From contig JANXRC010000002.1 in the NCBI GenBank assembly GCA_025353195.1, forward strand, positions 1-50,977: 50,977 nt of DNA. Direction: 5' to 3'. Made by a program: the position numbers and the translations under genes. Below the pieces are notes generated by a model, which worked only from the letters and a program-made list of their open reading frames with translations, had not been told where the DNA came from and did no database searches. This DNA is from Rhodocyclaceae bacterium. Its GTDB lineage: Bacteria > Pseudomonadota > Gammaproteobacteria > Burkholderiales > Rhodocyclaceae. Of this stretch, positions 7,684 to 17,956 are shown in pieces (the first letter of the stretch is position 1; every line of letters starts with the position of its first letter).

Positions 7684-10600
7684 ATGTCCGCCCGCCTGCG
7701 CGAAATCCCCTATAACTACACCTCGTTCTCCGACCGCGAGATCGTCATTCGCCTGCTCGGCCAGGAGGCGTGGGCGACCCTGACGGAATTGCGTGACGAG
7801 CGAGTGACCGGCCGCTCGGCTCGCATGCTCTATGAGGTGCTGGGCGACATCTGGGTGGTGCGGCGTAACCCCTATCTGGAAGACGATCTGCTGGCCAATC
7901 GTGAGCGGCGCGAGGCGCTGATCGAGGCACTGCGCCACCGGCTGCGCGAAATCGACAAGCGACGCGAGGGAAATGAGCGTGTCGCGCTGCTGTTGACGGC
8001 CGCACAAGCTGCCGTGCAATCGTTCGAGCGCTGGTTCGATGAGACTCGCAGCTTGCGCAAGAAGGCCTACAAGGCCTTGGCCCGTCACACGCGCAAGGAC
8101 AACGTCTGCTTCGACGGCCTGGCGCGCGTCTCGCATGTCACCGATGCCACCGACTGGCGCGTCGAGTATCCGTTTGTCGTGCTCGCGCCGGATACCGAAG
8201 AAGAAATGGCGCCGCTGGTGAGTGCTTGCATCGGGTTGGGCCTGACCATCATTCCGCGTGGCGGCGGTACCGGCTACACGGGCGGTGCCGTACCGCTGGA
8301 TGCCCTTTCGGTGGTGATCAATACCGAGAAGCTGATCGACCTGGGAGCAGTGGAAATCAAACGCCTGCCCGGAACCGGGGTTGATTACGCGACGGTGCGC
8401 ACCGGCGCGGGACTGGTCACTCGCCGCGTCATGGAGGCGGCGGAGCAGGCGGGTCTGGTTTTCGCCTGCGACCCGACATCAGCCGACGCGTCATGCATCG
8501 GCGGCAACATCGCCATGAATGCCGGCGGCAAGAAGGCAGTGCTGTGGGGCACGGCGTTGGACAACCTGGCCTCATGGCGCATGGTGACGCCCGACGGCAA
8601 CTGGCTCGAGGTCGAGCGCCTGAATCACAATTTCGGCAAGATCCACGAGCAGGAACTGGTCAGCTTTCGCCTTACGCGCTACGACGCGACCGGCGAAAAG
8701 CAACTCGCCGTGGAACAGCTCGACGTGCCCGGCAAGAAGTTTCGAAAGCAGGGCCTGGGCAAGGATGTCACCGACAAATTCCTCGCCGGCGTACCAGGGG
8801 TGCAGAAGGAAGGCACCGACGGCCTGATCACGTCGGCGGTGTGGGTGCTGCACACGATGCCGCCGGTGACGCGCACGGTCTGCCTCGAATTCTTCGGACG
8901 GGTGACGGATGCCGTGCCGTCAATTGTCGAAATCACCGATTACTTCAAGCCGGGCGGCGCGGGGTTGGCGTCGGGTGTGCGACTGGCCGGCCTCGAGCAT
9001 CTCGACGAACGCTATGTGCGCGCCGTCGGCTACGCGACCAAGGCAAAACGCCACGGCCGGCCGAAGATGGTGCTGATCGGCGACATAGTCGGCGCTGACG
9101 AGACGGCGGTGATGGCCGCTGCATCGCAGGTGGTCAAGCTGGCCAATGCCCGAGGCGGCGAGGGCTTCATCGCCGTATCGCCCGAAACACGCAAGAACTT
9201 CTGGCTCGACCGCGCCCGCACCGCCGCCATCTCGAAGCACACCAACGCCTTCAAGATCAACGAAGACGTGGTGATACCGCTGCCGCGCATGGGCGACTAT
9301 TGCGACGGCATCGAGCGCATCAACATCGAACTGTCGATCGCCAACAAGATCGAGCTGGCCGATGCGCTGACCGGCTTCCTGCAAGGCGAGCTGCCGCTGC
9401 ACGCCGGCGACGCCAACCTCGACCCCGGCGAACTGCTCGGCGATCGCCGCGAGCAGGCGCTGGAGCTGATAGCCGAGGTGCGTGCCGGATGGCAGACGCT
9501 GCTCGACCATCTGGATCGACACTTCCGCGAGGTGCAGGATTACCGCCTGCGCGTGTCATGGAAGGCTGAGCTGAAGGCGCCGCTGGAAGCCATCTTCGAC
9601 GGCAACGCCTTCGGCCCGGTTCTCCTTGGAATCGAGCGCATTCACCAGGAGGTGCTGCGCGGCCGGGTGTTTGTCGCATTGCACATGCACGCCGGCGATG
9701 GCAACGTGCATACCAACATTCCGGTGAACTCCGACCATTACGCGATGCTGCAATCCGCCTACAAGGCGGTGGAACGCATCATGACGCTGGCAAGGAGCCT
9801 TGGCGGGGTGGTTTCCGGCGAACACGGGATCGGCATCACCAAGCTGGAGTTCCTGACCGACGACGAGATTCACCCCTTCCGCGACTACAAGCACCGGATC
9901 GACCCCGAGGGCCGCTTCAATCGCGGCAAGCTGATGAATTTGTCGCACATGCGCAGCGACCTGTCCAATGCCTATACGCCATCCTTCGCACTGCTCGGTG
10001 TCGAATCGCTGATCATGGAGCAATCGGATATCGGCAGGATTTCCGACTCGATCAAGAGCTGCCTGCGTTGCGGCAAGTGCAAGCCGGTCTGCTCAACCCA
10101 TGTGCCGCGCGCCAACCTGCTTTACAGTCCGCGCAACAAGATTCTGGGCACTTCCCTGCTGATCGAGGCCTTTCTTTACGAAGAGCAGACCCGGCGCGGA
10201 ATTTCGCTGCAGCATTTCGACGAGTTTTCCGATGTCGCGGACCACTGCACCGTGTGTCACAAGTGCGTGACGCCCTGCCCGGTGGACATCGATTTCGGCG
10301 ATGTGTCGGTGGCGATGCGCAACTTCCTGCGCCGTCAGGGCAAAAAGAAATTCAATCCGGGAACGGCGGCGGCAATGGCCTTTCTTACCGCCACCGACCC
10401 GACCACCATCAAGCTGCTGCGTGCCGGCATGATCCAGCTCGGTTACAAGGCCCAGCGCTTGGGTAATGCGCTGGGAAGATCGCTGGGTCTGATTCAGGAC
10501 AGCGTGAGACATCCGCCGGCGACGCTGGGTCGTCCAGACATCAAGACACAGGTGATCCACTTCCTCAACAAGCCGATGCCGAAGAATGTGCCCATGCGCA

Positions 10601-11478
10601 CTTCGCGTGCGCTGCTTGGCATTGAGGATGACGCACTGATTCCGGTGATCCGCAATCCGCAACGGCAAGGCGATGAATCCGAAGCGGTTTTCTACTTCCC
10701 GGGTTGCGGCTCGGAGCGGCTGTTCTCGCAGGTCGGCCTCGCCACGCAAGCCATGCTCTGGCACGCCGGCGCTACCACGGTCCTGCCGCCGGGCTATTTG
10801 TGCTGCGGCTATCCGCAGACGTCCGCGGGTGACGAGGACAGCGGCCAGGCGATTACCACGGCCAACCGCGTGCTGTTTCATCGCGTCGCCAATACGCTGA
10901 ACTATCTCGACATCAAGACCGTAGTGGTCTCCTGCGGTACCTGCATGGACCAGTTGCTGAAATATGAATTTGGCAAGATCTTTCCCGGCTGCAGGCTGGT
11001 GGACATCCACGAGTGGCTGATGGAAAAGGGCGTCAAGCTCGATGGGGTGAGCGGGACTCGGTACATGTACCACGAACCCTGTCACACGCCGATGAAGCAC
11101 CACTCGGGGATCAAGGTGGCCAATGCGCTGATGGGCAGCCGCGTCGATCTGAGCGATCGCTGCTGCGGTGAATCCGGCACTCTGGCCGTGTCGCGGCCGG
11201 ACGTGTCGACCCAAATTCGCTTCCGCAAGCAGCAGGAAATCGAGGCCGGCGCAGCGGCGCTTAGAACAGTCGGCGCTTGCGAGACGGCGGCAAGTCAGGT
11301 AAAAATCCTCACTTCCTGCCCATCCTGCCTGCAGGGCCTGTCGCGCTACGACAATGATGCGGATATTTCGGCCGACTACATCGTGGTCGAAATGACCAAG
11401 GCAATTCTGGGTCCTGACTGGATGCAGGACTATATACGTGCCGCGAACAATGGCGGCATCGAACGGGTATTGCTATAA
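7684..11478 (+). CDS. DUF3683-type FAD/FMN-binding oxidoreductase with two 4Fe-4S motifs and cysteine-rich (CCG) domains
   Basis: [27 protein letters not shown]-terminus; FAD motif [26 protein letters not shown] and [17 protein letters not shown] motifs LCCGYPQ and [10 protein letters not shown]. Confidence 0.9.
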   Translation: MSARLREIPYNYTSFSDREIVIRLLGQEAWATLTELRDERVTGRSARMLYEVLGDIWVVRRNPYLEDDLLANRERREALIEALRHRLREIDKRREGNERVALLLTAAQAAVQSFERWFDETRSLRKKAYKALARHTRKDNVCFDGLARVSHVTDATDWRVEYPFVVLAPDTEEEMAPLVSACIGLGLTIIPRGGGTGYTGGAVPLDALSVVINTEKLIDLGAVEIKRLPGTGVDYATVRTGAGLVTRRVMEAAEQAGLVFACDPTSADASCIGGNIAMNAGGKKAVLWGTALDNLASWRMVTPDGNWLEVERLNHNFGKIHEQELVSFRLTRYDATGEKQLAVEQLDVPGKKFRKQGLGKDVTDKFLAGVPGVQKEGTDGLITSAVWVLHTMPPVTRTVCLEFFGRVTDAVPSIVEITDYFKPGGAGLASGVRLAGLEHLDERYVRAVGYATKAKRHGRPKMVLIGDIVGADETAVMAAASQVVKLANARGGEGFIAVSPETRKNFWLDRARTAAISKHTNAFKINEDVVIPLPRMGDYCDGIERINIELSIANKIELADALTGFLQGELPLHAGDANLDPGELLGDRREQALELIAEVRAGWQTLLDHLDRHFREVQDYRLRVSWKAELKAPLEAIFDGNAFGPVLLGIERIHQEVLRGRVFVALHMHAGDGNVHTNIPVNSDHYAMLQSAYKAVERIMTLARSLGGVVSGEHGIGITKLEFLTDDEIHPFRDYKHRIDPEGRFNRGKLMNLSHMRSDLSNAYTPSFALLGVESLIMEQSDIGRISDSIKSCLRCGKCKPVCSTHVPRANLLYSPRNKILGTSLLIEAFLYEEQTRRGISLQHFDEFSDVADHCTVCHKCVTPCPVDIDFGDVSVAMRNFLRRQGKKKFNPGTAAAMAFLTATDPTTIKLLRAGMIQLGYKAQRLGNALGRSLGLIQDSVRHPPATLGRPDIKTQVIHFLNKPMPKNVPMRTSRALLGIEDDALIPVIRNPQRQGDESEAVFYFPGCGSERLFSQVGLATQAMLWHAGATTVLPPGYLCCGYPQTSAGDEDSGQAITTANRVLFHRVANTLNYLDIKTVVVSCGTCMDQLLKYEFGKIFPGCRLVDIHEWLMEKGVKLDGVSGTRYMYHEPCHTPMKHHSGIKVANALMGSRVDLSDRCCGESGTLAVSRPDVSTQIRFRKQQEIEAGAAALRTVGACETAASQVKILTSCPSCLQGLSRYDNDADISADYIVVEMTKAILGPDWMQDYIRAANNGGIERVLL

Positions 11479-11498
11479 GCAGCACCGCCAGATCACCC

Positions 11499-11524
11499 GT
11501 CGCACCCGTGAGGGCGGGTGTGAC
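11499..11524. other. hairpin GTCGCACCCG-TGAGGG-CGGGTGTGAC downstream of the oxidoreductase gene
   Basis: 10-bp stem with one G-T pair, 6-nt loop, no T-tract. Confidence 0.4.
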
Positions 11525-11586
11525 GTAATGCACGGCCGGCGCAACCGCACTCGCACAGACCATCCGATTGGCGTTATGCTTGTTTC

Positions 11587-12030
11587 GTGTCGACCAAGCT
11601 GAAATGCGAACTGTGTACCGGTCCCGGCGGCGAATTGCTGTGGGAGGATGGTATTTGCCGCGTGGTGCGGGTGACCGGCCCCGAAGGAACGGCATTTCCG
11701 GGCTATTGTCGGATTGTCTGTCGGGAACATGTCGCTGACATGAGTTCCCTCACGACCAGCGACGCGCATCATGTACTCGATGTGGTGCTTGCCACCGAGC
11801 GCGCCCTGCGTCTGACCGTTCAGCCGGACAAGATCAACCTCGCCAGTCTCGGAAACGTGGTACCACACCTGCATTGGCATGTGATCCCCCGCTGGAAGGA
11901 TGATAGCCACTTCCCTGCGCCTATCTGGGCCACGGCGCAACGAACCGGTGTCGCCCGCGCCGTTCCCGCCAACTCGGATCTGCTGTGCGCCCTGCAAGCC
12001 GAACTCTCGACCTTGAATGAGACTCCATGA
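11587..12030 (+). CDS. HIT family protein
   Basis: GTG start; CELC...GGELLWEDGICRVVRV; NVVPHLHWHVIPR HIT motif. Confidence 0.92.
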   Translation: MSTKLKCELCTGPGGELLWEDGICRVVRVTGPEGTAFPGYCRIVCREHVADMSSLTTSDAHHVLDVVLATERALRLTVQPDKINLASLGNVVPHLHWHVIPRWKDDSHFPAPIWATAQRTGVARAVPANSDLLCALQAELSTLNETP

Positions 12031-13709
12031 ACTTTGACCTGCCTCCCACCGGAAACGAACAGAGCCCCGCCTTTTTCGATGTAATCACCTGCAAGGGCTG
12101 GCTGGCCACCGTGCCTCTGGCAAATGCAGTGCAGGCGCAGTCGACATTCTTGCGCCAGCTTGGTTTGCTGCACCGGTTTACCCTGCCACCGAACGAGCGC
12201 CTGGCCATTCTTGAAGTCCTGCGCGGCCCCATCACGCGAGTGCAGGACGATGCGGTCAAGAAGTTCGCCAGCAAGCCCCTGCCGTTCGCCCCTCACGAAC
12301 AGGCGGCTCTGGACAGCACGCTGAGCGTCTGGCATATGCTGGCACTCGGCTATCTGCGCTGTTTTGATGCCCTGGTTTGCGGCGATACCGGCGTCTTCTC
12401 CATGTCGGCTTTGTTGGCCCAGCACACGCTGGTTGCAGCCGACTCCAAGCTGGCAGCCAGGGCCGCCAAGCTGGCGCAGCGTACGCTATCGGTGTTCGCC
12501 GACTGGCAGGTTGATTTCTGTCGCGGTGCGCAGTTGCCCGACGCCAGCTACTGGAAGAAGTTGCATGAGATTTTCTTTGCCGCAGAAACCCTGGGCATCG
12601 CTGCGCATAAAGTTAATGATCCGGTGCGTCACGGCAAGACGCCTACCAGTACCCTCGCCGCCTACGCCGAATGCCACCTGTTGAGCACCGCCAAACCGCA
12701 TGAGCTCCCGGCGCGTCACCTGGCCTGGGTTGCGCGCTGGGCGCGGCGCTGGGGATCCAAGCTGGCGCTGTTGAAGATGCCGCCGGAGGATATCAGCAAC
12801 CGTGCCGTACCGTTGTGGGTCGACCTTGAGTCGGATCAGCCCGCGAACTATTCGCCGCAGCCGTCGCCCGGCGGGCGCTGGCTGGAAACTACGGCACTCA
12901 GGAACAGCCTGGCCGGCCGCATCACGTTGCTGGAACAGGGCCGCGCTCCGGTCGAGCTTCAGCTCGGCGACGACGTGACCCAGCCGGCGGCGACCCAGGT
13001 GCTGCAACGAGTCCTGCAACGCTGGTGCAAAGGCGGAGCGCCGCGCCGCCATGAACGGCACGCCGCGAATGCCGGATGCAGTTTCATTGCTGGCTTCGAA
13101 GCCGTGCATTACCACCTCTCGGGCCGCCAGCTGTTCCGCGCACCCTCGCGCGACGATGCAACGCTGCGCCGCGAACGTGAGGAATTCGAGACTTTTGGTG
13201 ACCGCAGCCATCGCACGGAAGGCGCCGCCGACCAGGACAGTTCGCATGTCGAAAACTGGCAGGTCATGGACGACTGGCGTCTGCTCGACGAATCGGCTGC
13301 CGGCCTGCGCATCAGGAGGCCGCTCAAGGAAGGCGTGCGCATCGGCGCCGGCATGCTGGTTGCGGAAAAGGCAGTGGGTAGCCAAAGCTTCACATTGGGC
13401 AACGTGCGCTGGGCGCTACGCGAAGGAGACGACTCGCTCGCCGCGGGCATCCAGCTGTTTCCCGGAGAGCCTCGTCCCGTGGCGATTCGCACTGTGGAGC
13501 TGGACGGGACCCGCGGCAATTGGCGTCAGGGTTTCCTCTTGCCGGAATTTGCCGCCCTCAAGGAGCCGGCAACCTTGATCGCTCCGGGCGGCACGTTTCA
13601 TATCGATCGCAGCATTGAAATGATGGTCGATCAGCAGTTGCAGGTCCTGAAGCTGCTCCGCGTCCTCGACCGCGGTATCGAGTTCGAGCGCTGTAATTTT
13701 CAAACCTGA
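12027..13709 (+). CDS. conserved hypothetical protein, possible C-terminal PilZ-like domain
   Basis: 560 aa intact ORF overlapping the HIT stop (ATGA); C-terminal WRLLDESAAGLRIRRP resembles a PilZ D-x-S-x-x-G segment (weak). Confidence 0.7.
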   Translation: MNFDLPPTGNEQSPAFFDVITCKGWLATVPLANAVQAQSTFLRQLGLLHRFTLPPNERLAILEVLRGPITRVQDDAVKKFASKPLPFAPHEQAALDSTLSVWHMLALGYLRCFDALVCGDTGVFSMSALLAQHTLVAADSKLAARAAKLAQRTLSVFADWQVDFCRGAQLPDASYWKKLHEIFFAAETLGIAAHKVNDPVRHGKTPTSTLAAYAECHLLSTAKPHELPARHLAWVARWARRWGSKLALLKMPPEDISNRAVPLWVDLESDQPANYSPQPSPGGRWLETTALRNSLAGRITLLEQGRAPVELQLGDDVTQPAATQVLQRVLQRWCKGGAPRRHERHAANAGCSFIAGFEAVHYHLSGRQLFRAPSRDDATLRREREEFETFGDRSHRTEGAADQDSSHVENWQVMDDWRLLDESAAGLRIRRPLKEGVRIGAGMLVAEKAVGSQSFTLGNVRWALREGDDSLAAGIQLFPGEPRPVAIRTVELDGTRGNWRQGFLLPEFAALKEPATLIAPGGTFHIDRSIEMMVDQQLQVLKLLRVLDRGIEFERCNFQT

Positions 13710-13826
13710 ACCCGTTTCGGGGGAAACCCCGGACGGCACAGTCTGTCGAGACTTGACGGCGATTCAGTGACCTCGCTCCGGCCGGCCGTGTGCGCTATCA
13801 TAGCCGGCCCTGTAGAGGAGTTCACC

Positions 13827-14246
13827 ATGGCCGGTCTCGACCCCAAGACCCCGATCCCCACCGAGATCACGCTGCACAAGAAATCCCGCATGCTCGAACT
13901 CACGTTCGACGACGGCGGCCATTACCAGCTGCCGGCCGAGTTCCTGCGAGTCTGCAGTCCGTCCGCGGAAGTGCGCGGCCACGGACCAGGACAGGAGACG
14001 CTGCAAACCGGCAAACGCAATGTCGAGATCACCGCCCTTGAACCGGTCGGCAACTACGCGGTGCAGCCGACCTTTTCCGACGGCCATAACACAGGCATTT
14101 ACTCGTGGGACTGGCTGCACCATCTTGGCGCCAACCATGAATCGCTGTGGGCCGAATACCTCGAACGACTTGAAAAAGCCGGTGCCAGCCGCGATATAGA
14201 CTCGACGACGTTGCCGCCCAAGGCGGGCGGTTGCGGAAGCCACTAA
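13827..14246 (+). CDS. DUF971 (gamma-butyrobetaine hydroxylase-like N-terminal) domain protein
   Basis: PTEITLHKKSRMLELTFDDGGHYQLPAEFLRVCSPSAEVRGHG; NYAVQPTFSDGHNTGIYSWDWL. Confidence 0.9.
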   Translation: MAGLDPKTPIPTEITLHKKSRMLELTFDDGGHYQLPAEFLRVCSPSAEVRGHGPGQETLQTGKRNVEITALEPVGNYAVQPTFSDGHNTGIYSWDWLHHLGANHESLWAEYLERLEKAGASRDIDSTTLPPKAGGCGSH

Positions 14247-14252
14247 GATTCG

Positions 14253-14996
14253 ATGACACAAACCCATTTCGGCTTTGAAAGCGTAGACGAGAAGGAAAAG
14301 GCGCAGCGCGTAGCGGGCGTCTTCTCGTCGGTAGCGCAGAAATACGACGTGATGAACGATCTCATGTCGATGGGTCTGCATCGGCTGTGGAAGAAGTTCG
14401 CCATCGAAATTGCCGCACCGCGCCCGGGTGAGCGGGTGCTCGACGTAGCCGGCGGCACGGCCGACCTTTCTTCGGCCTTCGCCAGGCGGGTTGGCGCGTT
14501 TGACAAGACCGGGGGCCAGGTCTGGCTCACCGACATCAACAACGCCATGCTCGGCGTCGGTCGTGATCGTCTCCTTGACGAAGGCGTGCTGGCACCGGTG
14601 GCGCAGTGCGATGCGGAAAAGCTGCCTTTCCCCGACGATCACTTCGACATCGTCACGGTGGCCTTCGGACTGCGCAACATGACGCACAAGGACCGGGCGC
14701 TGGCCGAAATGCGCCGTGTCCTGCGGCCCGGCGGCCGGCTGCTGGTACTCGAATTTTCCAAGGTGTGGAAACCGCTGGAAAAGTTCTACGACGCCTATTC
14801 GTTCAGGCTGCTGCCGTGGCTAGGCAAGAAGATCGCCGGGGATGCCGACTCCTACCGCTATCTGGCCGAATCGATCCGCATGCATCCTGATCAGGCCGCG
14901 CTCAAGGCCATGATGGAACAGGCCGGCCTGGAACGCGTCGAAGTATTCAATATGACAGCCGGCGTCGTCGCGCTGCACCGTGGTTACAAGTTTTGA
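14253..14996 (+). CDS. ubiE: bifunctional demethylmenaquinone/2-methoxy-6-polyprenyl-benzoquinol methyltransferase
   Basis: [71 protein letters not shown]-terminus. Confidence 0.96.
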   Translation: MTQTHFGFESVDEKEKAQRVAGVFSSVAQKYDVMNDLMSMGLHRLWKKFAIEIAAPRPGERVLDVAGGTADLSSAFARRVGAFDKTGGQVWLTDINNAMLGVGRDRLLDEGVLAPVAQCDAEKLPFPDDHFDIVTVAFGLRNMTHKDRALAEMRRVLRPGGRLLVLEFSKVWKPLEKFYDAYSFRLLPWLGKKIAGDADSYRYLAESIRMHPDQAALKAMMEQAGLERVEVFNMTAGVVALHRGYKF

Positions 14997-15012
14997 CAGG
15001 GAGAAAGAATCA

Positions 15013-15891
15013 ATGAAGCGATTAGTGATTGCCGTTTTTGCGGCGGTGGTTGGACTCGGCCTGATGGTCCCCGATGCCGAAGCGGCGCGCCTTGGCGGCG
15101 CCAGGTCGTCTGGCATGCAGCGTCAGGTGGCGCCTGCGCCGACACAGGCCAGGCCAGCGGTCGCTCCAGCGCCTGCGGCTGCCCCCGCCCCCACCGCAGT
15201 ACCGCCAAAACCGGCGGGCATGAGCCGCTTTCTCGGGCCTTTGGCAGGCCTCGCAGCCGGTCTCGGCATTGCCGCGCTGCTCTCCCACTTCGGCATGGGC
15301 GAAGGCATGGCCAACATACTGATGATTCTGGCGCTGGTCATGGTGGCGATATTCGTCGTGCGCTGGCTGATGAGCAAGCGCACGCCTGAACCCGGCATGC
15401 AGTACGCCGGGGCACGACCGGCAAATCTGGAGCCCACAAACTTCAATCCGGCACCTGCACAATTTGAAGCCGCAACTGTCGGTGCTGGCGGTACGGCGGC
15501 TGGCACCGTTGCCAGCAATATCCCCGCCGATTTCGACGTGGAAGGCTTCCTGCGCCAGGCCAAGCTCAATTTCGTGCGCCTGCAGGCTGCCAACGATCGC
15601 GGTGACATGGACGACATTCGCCAATTCACGACGCCCGAGATGTTCGCTGAAATCAAGATGCAGTACCAGGAACGCGGCAACAAATCCCAGGAGACCGACG
15701 TCATGGCTTTGAACGCCGACCTGCTCGAAGTCGTCACCGAGGACAACCGCCACATCGCCAGCGTGCGCTTCTCGGGTCAACTGCGCGAAGAAGCCAACGC
15801 CGCGCCGGCAGCCTTCAGCGAAATCTGGCATCTGGTCAAGCCGGTCGATGGCAGCCGCGGCTGGAACGTGGCCGGTATTCAGCAGGTTTGA
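15013..15891 (+). CDS. Tim44-like domain protein
   Basis: N-terminal TM and Pro/Ala-rich region, then FDVEGFLRQAKLNFVRLQAANDRGDMDDIRQFTTPEMFAEI Tim44 signature. Confidence 0.88.
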   Translation: MKRLVIAVFAAVVGLGLMVPDAEAARLGGARSSGMQRQVAPAPTQARPAVAPAPAAAPAPTAVPPKPAGMSRFLGPLAGLAAGLGIAALLSHFGMGEGMANILMILALVMVAIFVVRWLMSKRTPEPGMQYAGARPANLEPTNFNPAPAQFEAATVGAGGTAAGTVASNIPADFDVEGFLRQAKLNFVRLQAANDRGDMDDIRQFTTPEMFAEIKMQYQERGNKSQETDVMALNADLLEVVTEDNRHIASVRFSGQLREEANAAPAAFSEIWHLVKPVDGSRGWNVAGIQQV

Positions 15892-15919
15892 CGCCGGCGC
15901 ACCAAGCGACCGGACCATC

Positions 15920-16498
15920 ATGCAAGCCCTGCCCGCGCCGCTGCTAGCTGCGATCAATCACCTGCTCGGGCAAGCAGACTGGGCGCGCGCGAAGCTCGTT
16001 CCGTTTGCCGGGCACGCCGCCCGGATCAAACTGCCGCCTTTCGAGGCGGCTTTTTTGGTGGGCGACGATGGCTGCATTGCCGCACCCACCCTCGCAACCG
16101 AGACTGAACCGGAAGTGAGCATTTCGCTGCCGGCGGCAACACCCTTGCTGGCGCTGCAGGGCAAGGACGCCGTAATGCGTGCGGCGCGCATCGAGGGTTC
16201 CGCCGAATTCGCCGAAGCGCTGGGTTTCGTCATTCGTAACCTGCGCTGGGACGCCGAAGAAGACCTGTCCAAGGTGGTCGGCGATATCGCCGCGCACCGC
16301 ATCGTTGCTGGCACGCGCGACTTTGCTGCCTGGCAACAGCAGGCAGCGCAAAACTTTGCCGAGAATCTCGCTGAATACTTTACCGAAGAGCAGCCCCTGA
16401 TCGCACGTCAAGCAGATATCGCCGGGCTTTCAAACGATATCGACCATCTGCGCGACGACGTGGCGCGACTCGAGAAGCGGGTGCAGCGCCTGGTTTGA
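15920..16498 (+). CDS. ubiJ: ubiquinone biosynthesis accessory factor UbiJ (SCP2-like domain)
   Basis: Position after ubiE/Tim44; EGSAEFAEALGFVIRNLRWDAEEDLSKVVGDIAAHRI; C-terminal coiled coil. Confidence 0.85.
   Translation: MQALPAPLLAAINHLLGQADWARAKLVPFAGHAARIKLPPFEAAFLVGDDGCIAAPTLATETEPEVSISLPAATPLLALQGKDAVMRAARIEGSAEFAEALGFVIRNLRWDAEEDLSKVVGDIAAHRIVAGTRDFAAWQQQAAQNFAENLAEYFTEEQPLIARQADIAGLSNDIDHLRDDVARLEKRVQRLV
16033..16056 (+). terminator. intrinsic-terminator-like hairpin inside the ubiJ CDS
   Basis: GCCGCCT-TTCG-AGGCGGC followed by T6 (16051-16056). Confidence 0.6.
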
Positions 16499-16561
16499 TC
16501 GCTGCCTGAAACGGCCTATCGGTCCGCCACCGGCTAAACGGAAGGCAAATCCGCGGCGTTC

Positions 16562-17956
16562 TTACTGCGCGGCTTCACCGCCGCCGAGCGCCTTGTAGAA
16601 ACTTGCTACGGTCGACAGCAACTGGCGCCGTACCGCCAGCGCCGACTGTTGCGCTGCAAAGTCTTCGCGCTGGGCGTCGAGCAATTCGAGGTGGCTGGAG
16701 ACGCCTGCCTTGTAACGCGCCTCGACCAGCACGAGGCGTCGGCTCTGGGCGGTTGCGTTGTCTTCCTGCGCCTGCAATTGCTCGGCCAACTGGCTGCGCG
16801 CCGCGAGCAGGTCGGCTATTTCGCGGAAGGCCTGCTGGATTGCCTTTTCGTACTCGGCGACGGCAATGTTCTTGCGCGCCTGTGCCAGATCGACGTTATC
16901 ACTCGCCCGGCCGGCATCGAACAGCGGCAGACGCAAGACCGGGAGGAAGCTCCAGGCGCCGCTGCCGCCACCGAACAGACCGGCAAGACCCGCACTGGCA
17001 GTGCCTGCGGCGGCGGTAAGCACTATCTTGGGCAGGAAAGCGGCGCGTGCGGCACCGATGTTCGCGTTCGCCGCGATCAGCTTCTGCTCGGCGGCGAGGA
17101 CGTCCGGACGGGCCAGCAGAACGTCGGCCGGCAGACCCACCGCGATGTCTGCGATCAAACCTTGCTGCGCCAGCTTGCGGCCATCGGCAACGGTTGGCGC
17201 AGCACCGACCAGCAGGTGCAATGCATTCTCCGCAGCGGCGTAACTGCGCGCCAGGCTGGCTGTTTCGGCACGCGCTGTCTGGAAGGCGCCGTCAGCCTGC
17301 AGATAGTCGAGGTCGCCGGCCAGACCCACGTCACGGCGACGGGAAACCAGCGCACGGGTTTCTTCACGGCTCTTGGTGGTGGCGCGGGCCAATTCCAGAC
17401 GCTCGCCGAGTTCCAGCAGGCTGAGATAGGCGTTGGCGACATCGGCTATCAGCGATAGCCGGAAAGCCTGGCGCGCGTAGTCGCTGGCCAGGAAATTGGC
17501 GCGCCCGGCGTCGTCGAGACTCTTCACCCGGCCCCAGAAGTCCAGCTCGAATGAAGCAACCGCAAAATTGATGTCGTAGCGCTGGCTGTTTTGGGGGCGG
17601 CCGGTGAGAGAAAGATCGCCAGGAGTAAGCGTGGCTGCGCGCTGAGCCGCCAGATCCACTGTCGGGAAACGATCGGCGCGAGCAATTCCGGCCAGCGCGC
17701 GCGCCTCATCGACGCGCGCCACGGCAATGCGCAAATCGCGGTTATGTTCCAGCGCGGCGGCGATCAGGTCTTGCAGACGCGGATCGGGGAAAAATGCGCG
17801 CCAGTCGGTGGCGAGCGGCGCGCCTTTCGCCGTAGCCCCGGCGCCGACTGTTGCCGGCCACGCGGCGGATACCGGCGGCTCGGGGCGCTGGTAATCAGGC
17901 GTGAACGAACAGCCAGCCAGGGCCAACGCAAGCACCAGAGGAAGTCTCTTACTCAT
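16562..17956 (-). CDS. RND efflux outer-membrane lipoprotein, NodT/OprM family
   Basis: MSKRLPLVLALALAGCSFTPDYQRPEPP lipobox; outer membrane factor repeats (start 17956 or 17959). Confidence 0.92.
   Translation of the reverse strand: MSKRLPLVLALALAGCSFTPDYQRPEPPVSAAWPATVGAGATAKGAPLATDWRAFFPDPRLQDLIAAALEHNRDLRIAVARVDEARALAGIARADRFPTVDLAAQRAATLTPGDLSLTGRPQNSQRYDINFAVASFELDFWGRVKSLDDAGRANFLASDYARQAFRLSLIADVANAYLSLLELGERLELARATTKSREETRALVSRRRDVGLAGDLDYLQADGAFQTARAETASLARSYAAAENALHLLVGAAPTVADGRKLAQQGLIADIAVGLPADVLLARPDVLAAEQKLIAANANIGAARAAFLPKIVLTAAAGTASAGLAGLFGGGSGAWSFLPVLRLPLFDAGRASDNVDLAQARKNIAVAEYEKAIQQAFREIADLLAARSQLAEQLQAQEDNATAQSRRLVLVEARYKAGVSSHLELLDAQREDFAAQQSALAVRRQLLSTVASFYKALGGGEAAQ

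Noticed and set aside
7058-7783. 241-aa ORF spanning the PIN gene and the repeat
   Set aside because: Out of frame with the PIN and oxidoreductase genes, crosses the repeat; no domain.
13718-13731. CGGGG-GAAA-CCCCG hairpin after the 560-aa gene
   Set aside because: Only 5-bp stem, no T-tract; common by chance in high-GC DNA.
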